A stretch of 64,000 bases of DNA from Treponema sp. GTDB lineage: Bacteria > Spirochaetota > Spirochaetia > Treponematales > Treponemataceae. Location: the NCBI GenBank assembly GCA_017449285.1, contig JAFSJX010000009.1, positions 1 through 64,000 on the forward strand, written 5' to 3'. The notes under the pieces were generated by a model, which had not been told where the DNA came from, made no database searches, and saw nothing but the letters and a program-made list of their open reading frames with translations. Each line of letters begins with the position of its first letter. The stretch's first letter is position 1. Below, in pieces: positions 29,125-37,767 of this stretch. The translations under genes were made by a program, and so were the position numbers.

Positions 29125-32100
29125 ATGAAAAAGACCTTTTTGAAAGCGATAAAAACATTCTTTGCAGCGGCGGCTTTGCTTGGTCTTGCCGCGTGCAGCG
29201 ACTTGTCGTTGAATTCGAACGATGCGGGTTCTCCTGTTGCAGCGGGGCAGAAAGCAAGCGTCACATTCAATCTGTCCACCCCGGAGCGCACCGTATACCC
29301 AAGCATCACGCTGGCTGACTATGCATACAAGGTGTCGGTTGATGGCGGTACAGAAGCAGATGTTACCGTGAGCAACGGAACTACATCTGCCATCGAAGTG
29401 TCGGCGGGCGAGCATACCTTTACGGTAAACGGCTACAAGACCATCGAGGGAACTTCAACAAAAGTTCTGACTGGCAGCACGACGGCAGAGATTTCCACAA
29501 CTTCAACCGCACTGACTATTGAACTGAAAGGTGCGGATGGCAGCACGGGCACGATTACCGCCACACTGAATGTGGGCGCGGAACTTGGCGTAACTGCCTA
29601 TAAAGTGGGTGTGGGCACATCCCTTCCCATGGCAGTTCCAGATGGAGATGCCAAGGCTGTAAGCAACGATACGGTTACATACGAAGGCAGTGCCGCTTCT
29701 GGAACGACGCAGTATGTTGTGTTCTTCCTGTATGACAGCGAAAGCCATCTGGTATGTCCGTATACATTCCCGATGTATGTTGTGGCTGGATTGACGACAA
29801 CGGCAACCGAAACGCTTACAACGGCAACCTTTACGGCAAACGTCACAGTCACAAAAGACTCAGCGGCATGGAACGACAGCGGGCTTGAAATTACGCTTGT
29901 AAACGCTTCTGATTCATCAGATACCATCACGATGACCACGACATCCGGCACAAACACATACACCGCAAATGCAACCGATGGCAAAACCTACAAAGTGTAT
30001 GTGGGCGAAGTAGACAAGGGTTTGACGCTCACCAAAGCCAGCGCAAACGCAACGCTTGACTACACGAGCAGTGCAGTCTACCCGAACATGGGAGCGACAA
30101 ATGCCTATGCAGACACCTATTTTGAAATCACCTTTGATTCTGCGCCGACAATCAATCGAGCCTCAACGGGGACGGTGCGCATTTGCAAGGCAGACGGCAC
30201 AGTGGTAGATACCATCAAGCCTGCCGCAGAAACAATGTACGGCTATGGACACGGTGGAAATTCAGGTCTTGGCTCAATCAATGCGCAGTATCAGTTGATT
30301 CAGGTTGTTGACACGAACAAAGTGCGCATCATTCCGCATCACAACACGACGACGGGACTGACCTTGCTTGAAAACGGCGCTTCTTATTATGTGCTTGTTG
30401 GCGACGGCATCATCAGCGGAAAAATCAACGATGCGGATTTCAATGGAATTGCGGCAAAAGAATGGACATTTACCACGGGTGCCGCGCCATCAGTTTCAAA
30501 TAACACACTCACGGTCGGTACGGACAAGAACTTCATCACCGTGCAGGGCGCATTCAGCTATCTCATGGCTAATTCAAAAACTGGCGACTGGACGATTGAA
30601 ATTGACAAAGGCACATACTACGAACGCATTTTCTACTCTGGTTCTGCAAACATCACTTTGAGCGGACAGACCACGACGCAATACGGAACGGATGTCGAGA
30701 TTCAGTGGTGCAACCAAGACGGCGGGGACCCCACAAAAGTGACCAATACGCTATGGAACAACGGAACCCGAGGACGCAATGTGTTCTATTATGCTGGCGG
30801 CGATTTGGTTCTTGAAAATCTTTCCATCATAAACACCGCGACCCGAAAATCAAACGAGTACGGCGAGCATGACAGTACAGCGACTGGCGATAATGCGAAC
30901 GGAAACAATCAGGCGGAAGCATTGATGTTCGACTCAACGGGAAACTGTGCGGCATACAACTGTAACTTCACTTCAAAGCAGGACACGATTTATCTTTCTC
31001 CGAGTGGCGGCAAGGCTTGGTTCTACGGCTGTAAGATTTCCGGCGATGTTGACTTTATCTGGGGTGAGAGCGATGTTGCATTGTTTGAAAAGTGCGACAT
31101 TATTTCGGCTTATGACAGTGACAAATCTTCTAATCATGTGACGTATGTGGTTGCCCCTCATTTGCACAATGCTTCTGCTCCGTTTGGAAAAGGCTTTGTC
31201 CTTTACAATTCTACGATTGCGACAGAAAGCGGGCAGACGACTTACCTTGCCCGAAGTCCATGGGGAACATCAGGAAATGTTTCTCAGGTGGCAATAATTG
31301 ATACGGCAGTAACGGGTGGGCTTGAATCTTCCCCGTGGTATGGAGACCATGCTGCTGGCGATGACGAAACCGTGCTTGGCTGGAAGTGGTATGGCGTAAC
31401 TTCTGACGGTTCTGCAATCGGTGACACATACAAAATCACCCAAGCGCAGTATGAAGCAGAATTTGCCGGTCGTCGCAACATCATCAACCGCGTGTACAAT
31501 GGCACGGCATTTGAAAAAGACACGGTTTCCAACTGGGACATAAATGCCCTTGCTACCGCCCGCAGCTGGGATGTCGTTGCGGACAACTCAAAAGAAACGC
31601 TGAGCGGCGAGACGGAAGTAACGAGCGTGGTGTATGACTTTGCGGCTCTAACGGGATATACGGCGCAATCAAGTTATGTTTCATCTGTCTCCCCAGCAAC
31701 AGGCACAGGAGATGACGTTTCGCTGTCTAATAACTGGAAATGGCATGGAAATCAGTACGGATTAACGGCTTCCGGATCTTCTCCGTGGACAATAACCGTT
31801 CCTGTAACTGGTGCTTGTACGATTGCCATCACGAATTCATATACATCAGGTTCGCCAACGGTAACATTGCCTGCATCAACTGCTGGTGTAACGACGTTGG
31901 CTGCAAATACGACAGAAACATATACATACACTGGTGCGGCTGATAGTCTTACATTCTCATTTACCGCAAGCGGAACATTCTATATCTCAAAAATTATCGT
32001 CACCTACACCAGCACTGCCGCAAGCGATGTCGTTATCTCTGATGGAAGCACCATTACTGACAGCGACACAAACAAAAACACCAAGGGCATTACCGTAAAA

Positions 32101-34569
32101 CTTGGCGAGACTCCAACCGGCTATGCGGGCGTGGGCTATGAAGAGGCGTATGATGATACGACTTACACAACAGTGACCGTTTCTAACCGTGCGGATTTGA
32201 TAAGTGCCGCAAACGCGGGCAATAGATTCATCATCGTTGACGGCATGATTGACATGACGGACGGCATGTTGCCATCTGTCGGTGGTGGTTCAACGGCGGC
32301 TCTCGATACATTTGTGAGCGGTGACTATGCATCTCAGAATCAAGGAACTTTGACTGGCTCTTATGCAAATTATCTTGCCTGGCAGGAAGCGTATGCAAAG
32401 GCCTGTACGCTGACGACAAATGACAAATCTGAAGGTAGCGCAAACAGTGCTTTGTATGCTGATATGAAGATATTGAGTGATGCATACAAAAAAATCATTC
32501 AGTTGAATGTTGCAAGCAACACAACGATTGTGGGCAAGGATGCAAACAGCGGAATCAAGGGTGCGAACATCAGTATTTCTGGCGTGGAAAATGTCGTGTT
32601 GCGCAACCTGATTATTCAGGACGCGTATGACCCGTTCCCGCACCATGAGAAAAATGACGGCTACAATGCACAGTGGGATTGTATCACAATTCAGGGAAAT
32701 TCAAAGTACGTGTGGATTGACCATTGTACGATTCAGGATACGCTGACGCTTGCCCATGTGTACACGAAGGGCAACAAGGATGATAGTGATTATAAGGAAA
32801 AATGGCAGACCTATGACGGCTTATTGGACATCAAGGGCTTATCACAGTACATGACAGTTTCCAATTGTAAGTTCAAGAATCACGACAAGACTTCTTTGAT
32901 TGGTAACGATGACAGTGAAGGAAATAATGCCGACAAGCGTCTCATTACCTATCACCACAACTATTTCTACAACTGTGGACAGCGTTTGCCGATGATGCGC
33001 AACGGTACGTTCCATCTGTACAACAATTATTATGCATATTCTGGCGGCGATTATGACCAGCAGTATGCAATGGGCGTGCGCAAAGGTTCTACCGTGTATG
33101 CAGAAAACAACTATTTTGGCGAAGGCATCTATGCTGCGTTCAGCGCAGACTCTGATTCTGTCGGCACGTTGTACGCAAGCGGAAACTCGGTTGCGGCTGG
33201 AGTCAATGAATTTAATAAAGGTGCTGCCAAAACTGGGGAAACTAAGTTTAGCGAACTGACAAGTCCCGCGTACACATACGACACGACTACGGTTGCCGTG
33301 GCAGATGTTCCGACAAATGCGGGCACGGCTTCCGCAACGATTAAGGATAAGTCAGACACTGTTGTGGTGGATGGCGGTGGAAGTTCAAGCACAGGCATAA
33401 CAAATATTGCTTTCTCTGCTGCGGGCAAAACCATTGTGGTTGGTGACACGCTTGACCTTACCAAACTTATCACGCTCACGCCGTCAACGGCAAATGTGTC
33501 AGATGTGACATGGAGCGTGACAAGCGGCACAAGCGCAACCGTGACCAGTGGTGTTGTGACGGCATCTTCTACGGCGGGTGACACTGTTATAAAAGCGGCT
33601 TCAACTGCTGACGAAACGGTGTCCTCAACATTCACGGTGACTGTGGTGGAAAATACGGTGCAGTTGTATGATTTCGCTGTTGCAACATATAACGCTGATA
33701 ACAATAATGCTGTTGCATCTGTAATCTCATCAAGTGGAAGCGATGCAACTTCTGAAATGGGACTTACAAATTTCAAGTGGCAAGATGCAAACTATGGTGT
33801 TACAAATACTGCTACAAGCGGAAATTCATACATGACGATTCCGACAAGCGGTGCAGATTCAACAGTTATTGTCTATATAACAAATTCTGCCGCAACGAAT
33901 GAACTTACATTGTCAGATGTTTCGGGGTACAGCAAGACAAGGGTGCTTTCTGGACTTGGCTCTACCAAAGGAACTGATGTCAATGCTGGAGCAAGGGGGG
34001 CGCAAGCCTATGCATGGCGATATACTGGAGGTGAAACAAGCGTCAAACTTGCGGTAACAGTTGGTGGTTCAGTATATATTGGTCGCATTGTTGTGACGAA
34101 TGATTCTATTCCTGCAACTGCTTCCACTATGACTTTTGACTTTACGGATAGTTCAAAATACTACAACTATACGGGTGATGGATATGCCGGTGGTTCACCG
34201 TTTACATCTTTCGCTTCCAACGAAGGGGCTTCTGCGAAACTGTATGTATATGATGCATATACGACAGGAACAGCGCAGTCTGCCAGCAACTATGCGCCTT
34301 TGTTCTGGCATGGAACCCAGTATGGTGCAGGCACAAAAGGCTCTGTAAGTGTGACATTCGCCGTTGCGGGGGATTGCACAATTACCCAAGTGTCTGGTAC
34401 AAGCCAGAGAACATGGTATTTGTATGATGTTGATGGAAATTCGCTTGATTCTGCTGAAAATGCCGGTACACTTACATACAATGGCAATGCAGGAGTTTTG
34501 ACAGCCTTTATTGACTGTTCTGCTGGCTCAACATACTTTACAACTATCACCGTTTCTCCAGCGCAATAA
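29125..34569 (+). CDS. Pectin methylesterase (CE8)-pectate lyase (PL1) lipoprotein (gene 6 of 6)
   Basis: This 1814-residue surface enzyme has lipobox 'LAAC' (Cys 24). An N-terminal region with 'ERTVYPSITLADYAYKV' resembles genes 2-5. A CE8 domain spans about 464-828: 'QAEALMFD', 'SKQDTIYL' (Asp 620), 'DVDFIWGESD' (Asp 643) and 'YLARSPWG' (Arg 710) match the pectin methylesterase motifs. A beta-sandwich follows (about 830-985). A PL1 domain lies at about 1003-1400: 'VWIDHCTIQD', 'GLLDIKG' and 'YHHNYFYNCGQRLPMMR'. A Big_2 domain (1424-1510) and two further beta-sandwiches end the protein. It should remove methyl groups and then cleave homogalacturonan by beta-elimination at the cell surface. 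It lacks the C-terminal module shared by genes 1-5. AAAGGAG precedes the ATG. Confidence 0.93.
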   Translation: MKKTFLKAIKTFFAAAALLGLAACSDLSLNSNDAGSPVAAGQKASVTFNLSTPERTVYPSITLADYAYKVSVDGGTEADVTVSNGTTSAIEVSAGEHTFTVNGYKTIEGTSTKVLTGSTTAEISTTSTALTIELKGADGSTGTITATLNVGAELGVTAYKVGVGTSLPMAVPDGDAKAVSNDTVTYEGSAASGTTQYVVFFLYDSESHLVCPYTFPMYVVAGLTTTATETLTTATFTANVTVTKDSAAWNDSGLEITLVNASDSSDTITMTTTSGTNTYTANATDGKTYKVYVGEVDKGLTLTKASANATLDYTSSAVYPNMGATNAYADTYFEITFDSAPTINRASTGTVRICKADGTVVDTIKPAAETMYGYGHGGNSGLGSINAQYQLIQVVDTNKVRIIPHHNTTTGLTLLENGASYYVLVGDGIISGKINDADFNGIAAKEWTFTTGAAPSVSNNTLTVGTDKNFITVQGAFSYLMANSKTGDWTIEIDKGTYYERIFYSGSANITLSGQTTTQYGTDVEIQWCNQDGGDPTKVTNTLWNNGTRGRNVFYYAGGDLVLENLSIINTATRKSNEYGEHDSTATGDNANGNNQAEALMFDSTGNCAAYNCNFTSKQDTIYLSPSGGKAWFYGCKISGDVDFIWGESDVALFEKCDIISAYDSDKSSNHVTYVVAPHLHNASAPFGKGFVLYNSTIATESGQTTYLARSPWGTSGNVSQVAIIDTAVTGGLESSPWYGDHAAGDDETVLGWKWYGVTSDGSAIGDTYKITQAQYEAEFAGRRNIINRVYNGTAFEKDTVSNWDINALATARSWDVVADNSKETLSGETEVTSVVYDFAALTGYTAQSSYVSSVSPATGTGDDVSLSNNWKWHGNQYGLTASGSSPWTITVPVTGACTIAITNSYTSGSPTVTLPASTAGVTTLAANTTETYTYTGAADSLTFSFTASGTFYISKIIVTYTSTAASDVVISDGSTITDSDTNKNTKGITVKLGETPTGYAGVGYEEAYDDTTYTTVTVSNRADLISAANAGNRFIIVDGMIDMTDGMLPSVGGGSTAALDTFVSGDYASQNQGTLTGSYANYLAWQEAYAKACTLTTNDKSEGSANSALYADMKILSDAYKKIIQLNVASNTTIVGKDANSGIKGANISISGVENVVLRNLIIQDAYDPFPHHEKNDGYNAQWDCITIQGNSKYVWIDHCTIQDTLTLAHVYTKGNKDDSDYKEKWQTYDGLLDIKGLSQYMTVSNCKFKNHDKTSLIGNDDSEGNNADKRLITYHHNYFYNCGQRLPMMRNGTFHLYNNYYAYSGGDYDQQYAMGVRKGSTVYAENNYFGEGIYAAFSADSDSVGTLYASGNSVAAGVNEFNKGAAKTGETKFSELTSPAYTYDTTTVAVADVPTNAGTASATIKDKSDTVVVDGGGSSSTGITNIAFSAAGKTIVVGDTLDLTKLITLTPSTANVSDVTWSVTSGTSATVTSGVVTASSTAGDTVIKAASTADETVSSTFTVTVVENTVQLYDFAVATYNADNNNAVASVISSSGSDATSEMGLTNFKWQDANYGVTNTATSGNSYMTIPTSGADSTVIVYITNSAATNELTLSDVSGYSKTRVLSGLGSTKGTDVNAGARGAQAYAWRYTGGETSVKLAVTVGGSVYIGRIVVTNDSIPATASTMTFDFTDSSKYYNYTGDGYAGGSPFTSFASNEGASAKLYVYDAYTTGTAQSASNYAPLFWHGTQYGAGTKGSVSVTFAVAGDCTITQVSGTSQRTWYLYDVDGNSLDSAENAGTLTYNGNAGVLTAFIDCSAGSTYFTTITVSPAQ

Positions 34570-34591
34570 TCTTCATTCCCTGTGGCTCATA

Positions 34592-34626
34592 AACAAGGCT
34601 GTCTCCAGTGCGGGGGCAGCCTTGTT
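34592..34626 (+). terminator. Hairpin terminator after the lipoprotein run
   Basis: A perfect 10-base stem, AACAAGGCTG (34592-34601) with CAGCCTTGTT (34617-34626), lies 22 bases after the stop of the pectinase gene. The tail is only moderately T-rich. It is the first strong hairpin after the six lipoprotein genes; none was found between them. Confidence 0.65.
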
Positions 34627-34639
34627 ATTCTGTAACCTT

Positions 34640-35080
34640 TTCCCTGCGCGCTTATGTCGTATCCATCGATGTAAGCCTGACAGAAATATATGCGCATTAC
34701 AATTCACAGTTTGCGCAGTTGTAAAAGACTTTCACCATCTTGTCGTCATATTACACGATTCCGTTCTCAACGCAGAGGTTCTTGAACGTGTAGACGGGTT
34801 CTGCCATGTCGAACGGGTCGTGCAGGCAGATGAAGATTACCACGTTCTGCTTCAGCGTCTTGTATTTTGCGCCCCTCTGCGTGGACTCAATATCCATCAG
34901 GCTCTGGTAATACCGTGCGCGAAGGGGTAAGTCTTTTTTGTCCGTGGTCTGCATTTCGATGTCGTATTCATGCTCCGGGTCGCTCGTCCGAACGTCAAGG
35001 CGGATGCTCTTCGCGTCATAGCTTGCGGCGAGACTTGCCTTCCTTGCAGGACGCTGGTGGGTTTGCTTTTTCTTTCGCCC
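34640..35080 (-). pseudogene. Decayed PD-(D/E)XK (Rpn-type) transposase nuclease
   Basis: Minus-strand codons give 'YDAKSIRLDVRTSDPEHEYD', 'IEMQTTDKKDLPLRARYYQS' and 'LKQNVVIFICLHDPF', the central hallmark of Rpn/PD-(D/E)XK transposase-family nucleases. The N-terminal part is mostly missing: a 'GERKKQT' start-like segment runs almost directly into the core, pointing to an internal deletion. Past a TAA at 34751-34753 the family pattern continues as 'YDDKMVKVFYN', and then in another frame as 'ISVRLTSMDTT', so stops and a frameshift have accumulated. Intact members are about 280-300 residues. It shares a 14-base upstream sequence with the related gene at 56043-56914. Confidence 0.75.
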
Positions 35081-35213
35081 TACGTATATATATAGGCAGT
35101 GAATTTGCATTTTCGGTTAAATTTTCAGAAAAAAATTGCAAAAAAAGCGAAAAATTTGCGTCATGTGCTTCTGCGCAAGGGATTGTAGTGGCGCGAAGCG
35201 TTCCGAAGCGGCG

Positions 35214-35236
35214 GTGGTTGAGCTTGTCGAAACCAC
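35214..35236. repeat. REP-like palindrome
   Basis: GTGGTT (35214-35219) and AACCAC (35231-35236) flank a core containing GAGCTTGTCGA. The sequence type, with CGACAAGCTCAACC on the other strand, is a widespread intergenic palindrome in bacterial genomes. It lies in a 260-base intergenic stretch between the decayed nuclease and the Nif11-type gene. The same stretch also holds a TTTTGC/GCAAAA hairpin near 35284-35299. Confidence 0.5.
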
Positions 35237-35371
35237 CAGAGCGCAGAAATGGAGCGAATAGCGGAACCACGAAAAGCCCGGTTTTGCGTAAGCAAAATGC
35301 GCCCAAAATATAAAACAAAGGGGCTTTGAAAAGAGAAAATGTTCAGAAAAAGGTGAAAAATGGTGTTTCTC

Positions 35372-35533
35372 TTAGCAGTGGCTTCCGATGCAAGCGGTAA
35401 ATTCGTCTTCGGAGGCAGTGCAACCGTTTGAAGAAAGGAAAGTGGCGAGCGTACCACTGTCGGTGGCATCTTCAAGGGCTTGCTGGAGTGATTTGTCTGC
35501 CATTATTTTTTTATAAAATTCTTCTGCGTTCAT
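35372..35533 (-). CDS. Nif11-type leader peptide (candidate RiPP precursor)
   Basis: A 53-codon gene on the minus strand encodes a product beginning 'MNAEEFYKKIMADKSLQQAL' and ending 'EDEFTACIGSHC'. The pattern of an N-terminal amphipathic helix with 'FYKKIMADKSLQQAL', then 'GTLATFLSSNGCTASEDEF', is that of Nif11-like leader peptides used by ribosomal natural-product pathways. The C-terminal tail after the leader is very short and holds two Cys ('ACIGSHC'). No double-Gly cleavage site is seen. A GAGGG ribosome-binding sequence lies 5 bases before the ATG, and a good promoter precedes it. No modification enzyme or exporter is adjacent; the neighbour upstream is a fused ECF transporter reading in the same direction. 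It may be an orphan precursor or have another role. Confidence 0.75.
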   Translation of the reverse strand: MNAEEFYKKIMADKSLQQALEDATDSGTLATFLSSNGCTASEDEFTACIGSHC

Positions 35534-35569
35534 AAGGGCCCTCTTTTATTATGAATTGATTTCACTACT

Positions 35570-35598
35570 AGTATAGCACAGGTAAAGAAAATTGTCAC
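35570..35598 (-). promoter_or_regulatory. Promoter of the Nif11-type gene
   Basis: On the minus strand GTGACA (35598-35593), a 17-base spacer and TATACT (35575-35570) form a good sigma-70-type promoter. The expected start near 35563 leaves a leader of about 30 bases with the ribosome-binding site, so the small gene has its own transcription unit. Confidence 0.7.
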
Positions 35599-35646
35599 TT
35601 ATTTTTGTCAGCGTTTCTGAGCATTTGTGGCGCATTTGTGGCGAAA

Positions 35647-37767
35647 TTAAAAATATCTTGCGGTCAGCGCGTCGGCAAGGACTTCGGCTCGGTGGAGTGT
35701 CTGGATTATCAGCGGGATAAAGAGTGGGAACAGAATTTTGATTTTTGTGAAGAAGCCTTTTGCGTCTCCCAGACCTCCGCGTTCGAGTTGGGTCTTGATG
35801 ATGGACGATGCTTCTTCAATCAGAATCGGGATAAAGCGGAAGATGATTTCAATCACCACCACAAGGGAGCGCACGGGAATGTGCAGCAGAGCAAGCGGTT
35901 TTAGGAGCGAGGAGAATCCTTCCAGAATTTCTTTTTCGCCGGTCGAATACAAAAAGACTTGGACGGCAGAGAGCGCACCGAACACACGGATAAGCGCAAG
36001 CACACACAGTTTGATTTTGAACGGCGTGACCATAAACCATTTCCATTCGGTAAAATGAATTTCGCCTGGTCGTGCGGGGATAAAAATCAGCTGAATCAGG
36101 CAGTAGGCGAGCATCCACGGAAGCACTTTGAGGAACGAGGTAAAAAGCCGCCGCACGGGATATTTTGCCAGAACCGCATACGTCACGGAGGCAACCGCCA
36201 TCGCCGCCGCAAGGGCAATGTGGCTCATGCAGACCGAACTGATGAATACTGCCAAAAACGCAACATATTTCCACACGGGCGGCAATTTTTGGATAATGCC
36301 GTTTACTTTTGCGGGAGCGGTGGCAAATGCGGCGGTCTTCCGCAGTTTGGACAGCATTTTTGCGCCGGCAAGTGACTGTTGCGTTTTGAGTGTGATGCTT
36401 TCGGCAGGGGCAAGCGGTTTTTTTGCGGAATCAGAGACAATCGCGCCGTTTTCCATGTGAATCGCTCGGTCTGCGAACGCCGCCTCTTCCATGCGGTGCG
36501 TGCTGAACAGAATCGTTTTTCCGCTTCGCGCAAGTTTTTGCAAGGTGAGGAGCAATTGCTTGCGGCTGATGGGGTCAATGCCTGAAGTCGGCTCATCAAA
36601 CAGAAGAACGTTGGTATTCATGGCGATAATGCCCGCGATGGAGAGTTTGCGTTTTTCCCCGCCACTCAAATGCTGGGTGGGTCGGTCAGCAAAGGAATCA
36701 AACGGTAAGCCAACCAGTTCCATCGCTTCTGCTACCAGATGTTTCAGTTTTTTTCCGCTAACCCCCTGATTCTTTAGTCCAAAGGCAACATCGTCTGCGG
36801 CATACGGCTCAAACAACGCCGCCTGACTGTCCTGTAAGGCAAGCGAAGGATAATCGTCCGCATACACCGTTCCGCCGTTTGGTTTAAGTAAGCCCGATGC
36901 AATCTCCAGCAGGGTCGATTTTCCCGCTCCGCTTATGCCCGTAATTGCCGTAAGACTTCCTTTGTACACGTCCAAATTCAGATTTTTCAGCACGGGGCGG
37001 TCGTCATACGAAAAGCAGATGTCGCGGAAGGCAAGCGAAAGTTCTGCCGTGGCAAAATCATCGTCTTTTCGCACTTTTGGTTGAATCGGGTCGCCAAACA
37101 GATGTCTGACCAATGCCGTGTTCGCTGAAAATTGTTCCTGTGTGCCATTAAAAAGAATAGTGCCGTCTTGAATTGCAATGACGTGCTGTGCGCGACAGGC
37201 TTCCTCATAATCATGGGTGATGTGCAGAATGGATTGTCCGCGTTTGTGGCAGGCATCCAAAAAGTCCAGCACATCGCTTCGGGATTCGGGGTCAAGCATG
37301 GAAGTGGCTTCGTCAAGCACCAACAAATCCGGGTGAAGCGCAAGAATTCCGCTGATGGCAAGTTTTTGTGTCTGCCCGAGGGAAAGCGCATTTGTCCGGC
37401 TGTCCGCGCGGTCAAGTAGCCCCGAAACAGAAAGGCTTTCTATAACGCGTTGCTCCACCTCTGCGGGGGAAAGTTTCAGGTTCTCAGGTCCAAATGCCGT
37501 GTCGCGGGAAACAATTCCTGAAACAATCTGGTCTTTGGGGTACTGAAAGACGATTCCTGTTCGTGCGCCTTCCGCAAGTTCAACCGTTCCTCCGCCCGCC
37601 TGCAAAAATCCTGCCACAATCCGCGCAAGTGTACTTTTTCCCGAACCGTTTGCGCCCAGTATGACCGCATATTCGCCATGCTCCACAGAAAACGACACAT
37701 CGGTGAGCGCGGGCTTTTCGCTTTCGGGATACGAGAAAGAAAGATTTTTTACCGAAAGAAGTGGCAT
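35647..37767 (-). CDS. Fused ECF transporter core (EcfA-EcfA'-EcfT)
   Basis: One 706-residue chain joins two ABC ATPases and a membrane coupling protein. Domain 1 (about 1-225) has Walker A 'GANGSGKST' (38-46), signature 'LSLGQTQKLAISG' and Walker B 'LLVLDEATS'. Domain 2 (about 242-460) has 'GISGAGKST', 'LSGGEKRKLSIAG' and 'VLLFDEPTS'. A CbiQ/EcfT-type membrane region follows (about 487-706), with an 'RGGLGDAKG' element near its end. Energy-coupling-factor transporters usually keep these as separate proteins and need a substrate-binding S component, which is not encoded nearby. The ATG at 37767 follows the TAA of sstT with no base between. A vitamin or metal substrate is likely, but which one is unknown. 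Confidence 0.9.
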   Translation of the reverse strand: MPLLSVKNLSFSYPESEKPALTDVSFSVEHGEYAVILGANGSGKSTLARIVAGFLQAGGGTVELAEGARTGIVFQYPKDQIVSGIVSRDTAFGPENLKLSPAEVEQRVIESLSVSGLLDRADSRTNALSLGQTQKLAISGILALHPDLLVLDEATSMLDPESRSDVLDFLDACHKRGQSILHITHDYEEACRAQHVIAIQDGTILFNGTQEQFSANTALVRHLFGDPIQPKVRKDDDFATAELSLAFRDICFSYDDRPVLKNLNLDVYKGSLTAITGISGAGKSTLLEIASGLLKPNGGTVYADDYPSLALQDSQAALFEPYAADDVAFGLKNQGVSGKKLKHLVAEAMELVGLPFDSFADRPTQHLSGGEKRKLSIAGIIAMNTNVLLFDEPTSGIDPISRKQLLLTLQKLARSGKTILFSTHRMEEAAFADRAIHMENGAIVSDSAKKPLAPAESITLKTQQSLAGAKMLSKLRKTAAFATAPAKVNGIIQKLPPVWKYVAFLAVFISSVCMSHIALAAAMAVASVTYAVLAKYPVRRLFTSFLKVLPWMLAYCLIQLIFIPARPGEIHFTEWKWFMVTPFKIKLCVLALIRVFGALSAVQVFLYSTGEKEILEGFSSLLKPLALLHIPVRSLVVVIEIIFRFIPILIEEASSIIKTQLERGGLGDAKGFFTKIKILFPLFIPLIIQTLHRAEVLADALTARYF

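Noticed and set aside
33129-33776. Long minus-strand open frame opposite the pectinase gene (215 codons, Val/Thr/Ser-rich)
   Set aside because: It mirrors the Thr/Ala-rich repeats on the plus strand, has no ribosome-binding site, and similar mirror frames occur opposite all six lipoprotein genes.
34592-34626. Start of a separate plus-strand gene at 34511-34930
   Set aside because: The frame runs through the terminator hairpin and opposite the decayed nuclease; no ribosome-binding site.
35161-35475. Minus-strand frame of 104 codons overlapping the Nif11-type gene
   Set aside because: It reads through the REP-like palindrome and overlaps the better supported 53-codon gene in another frame.
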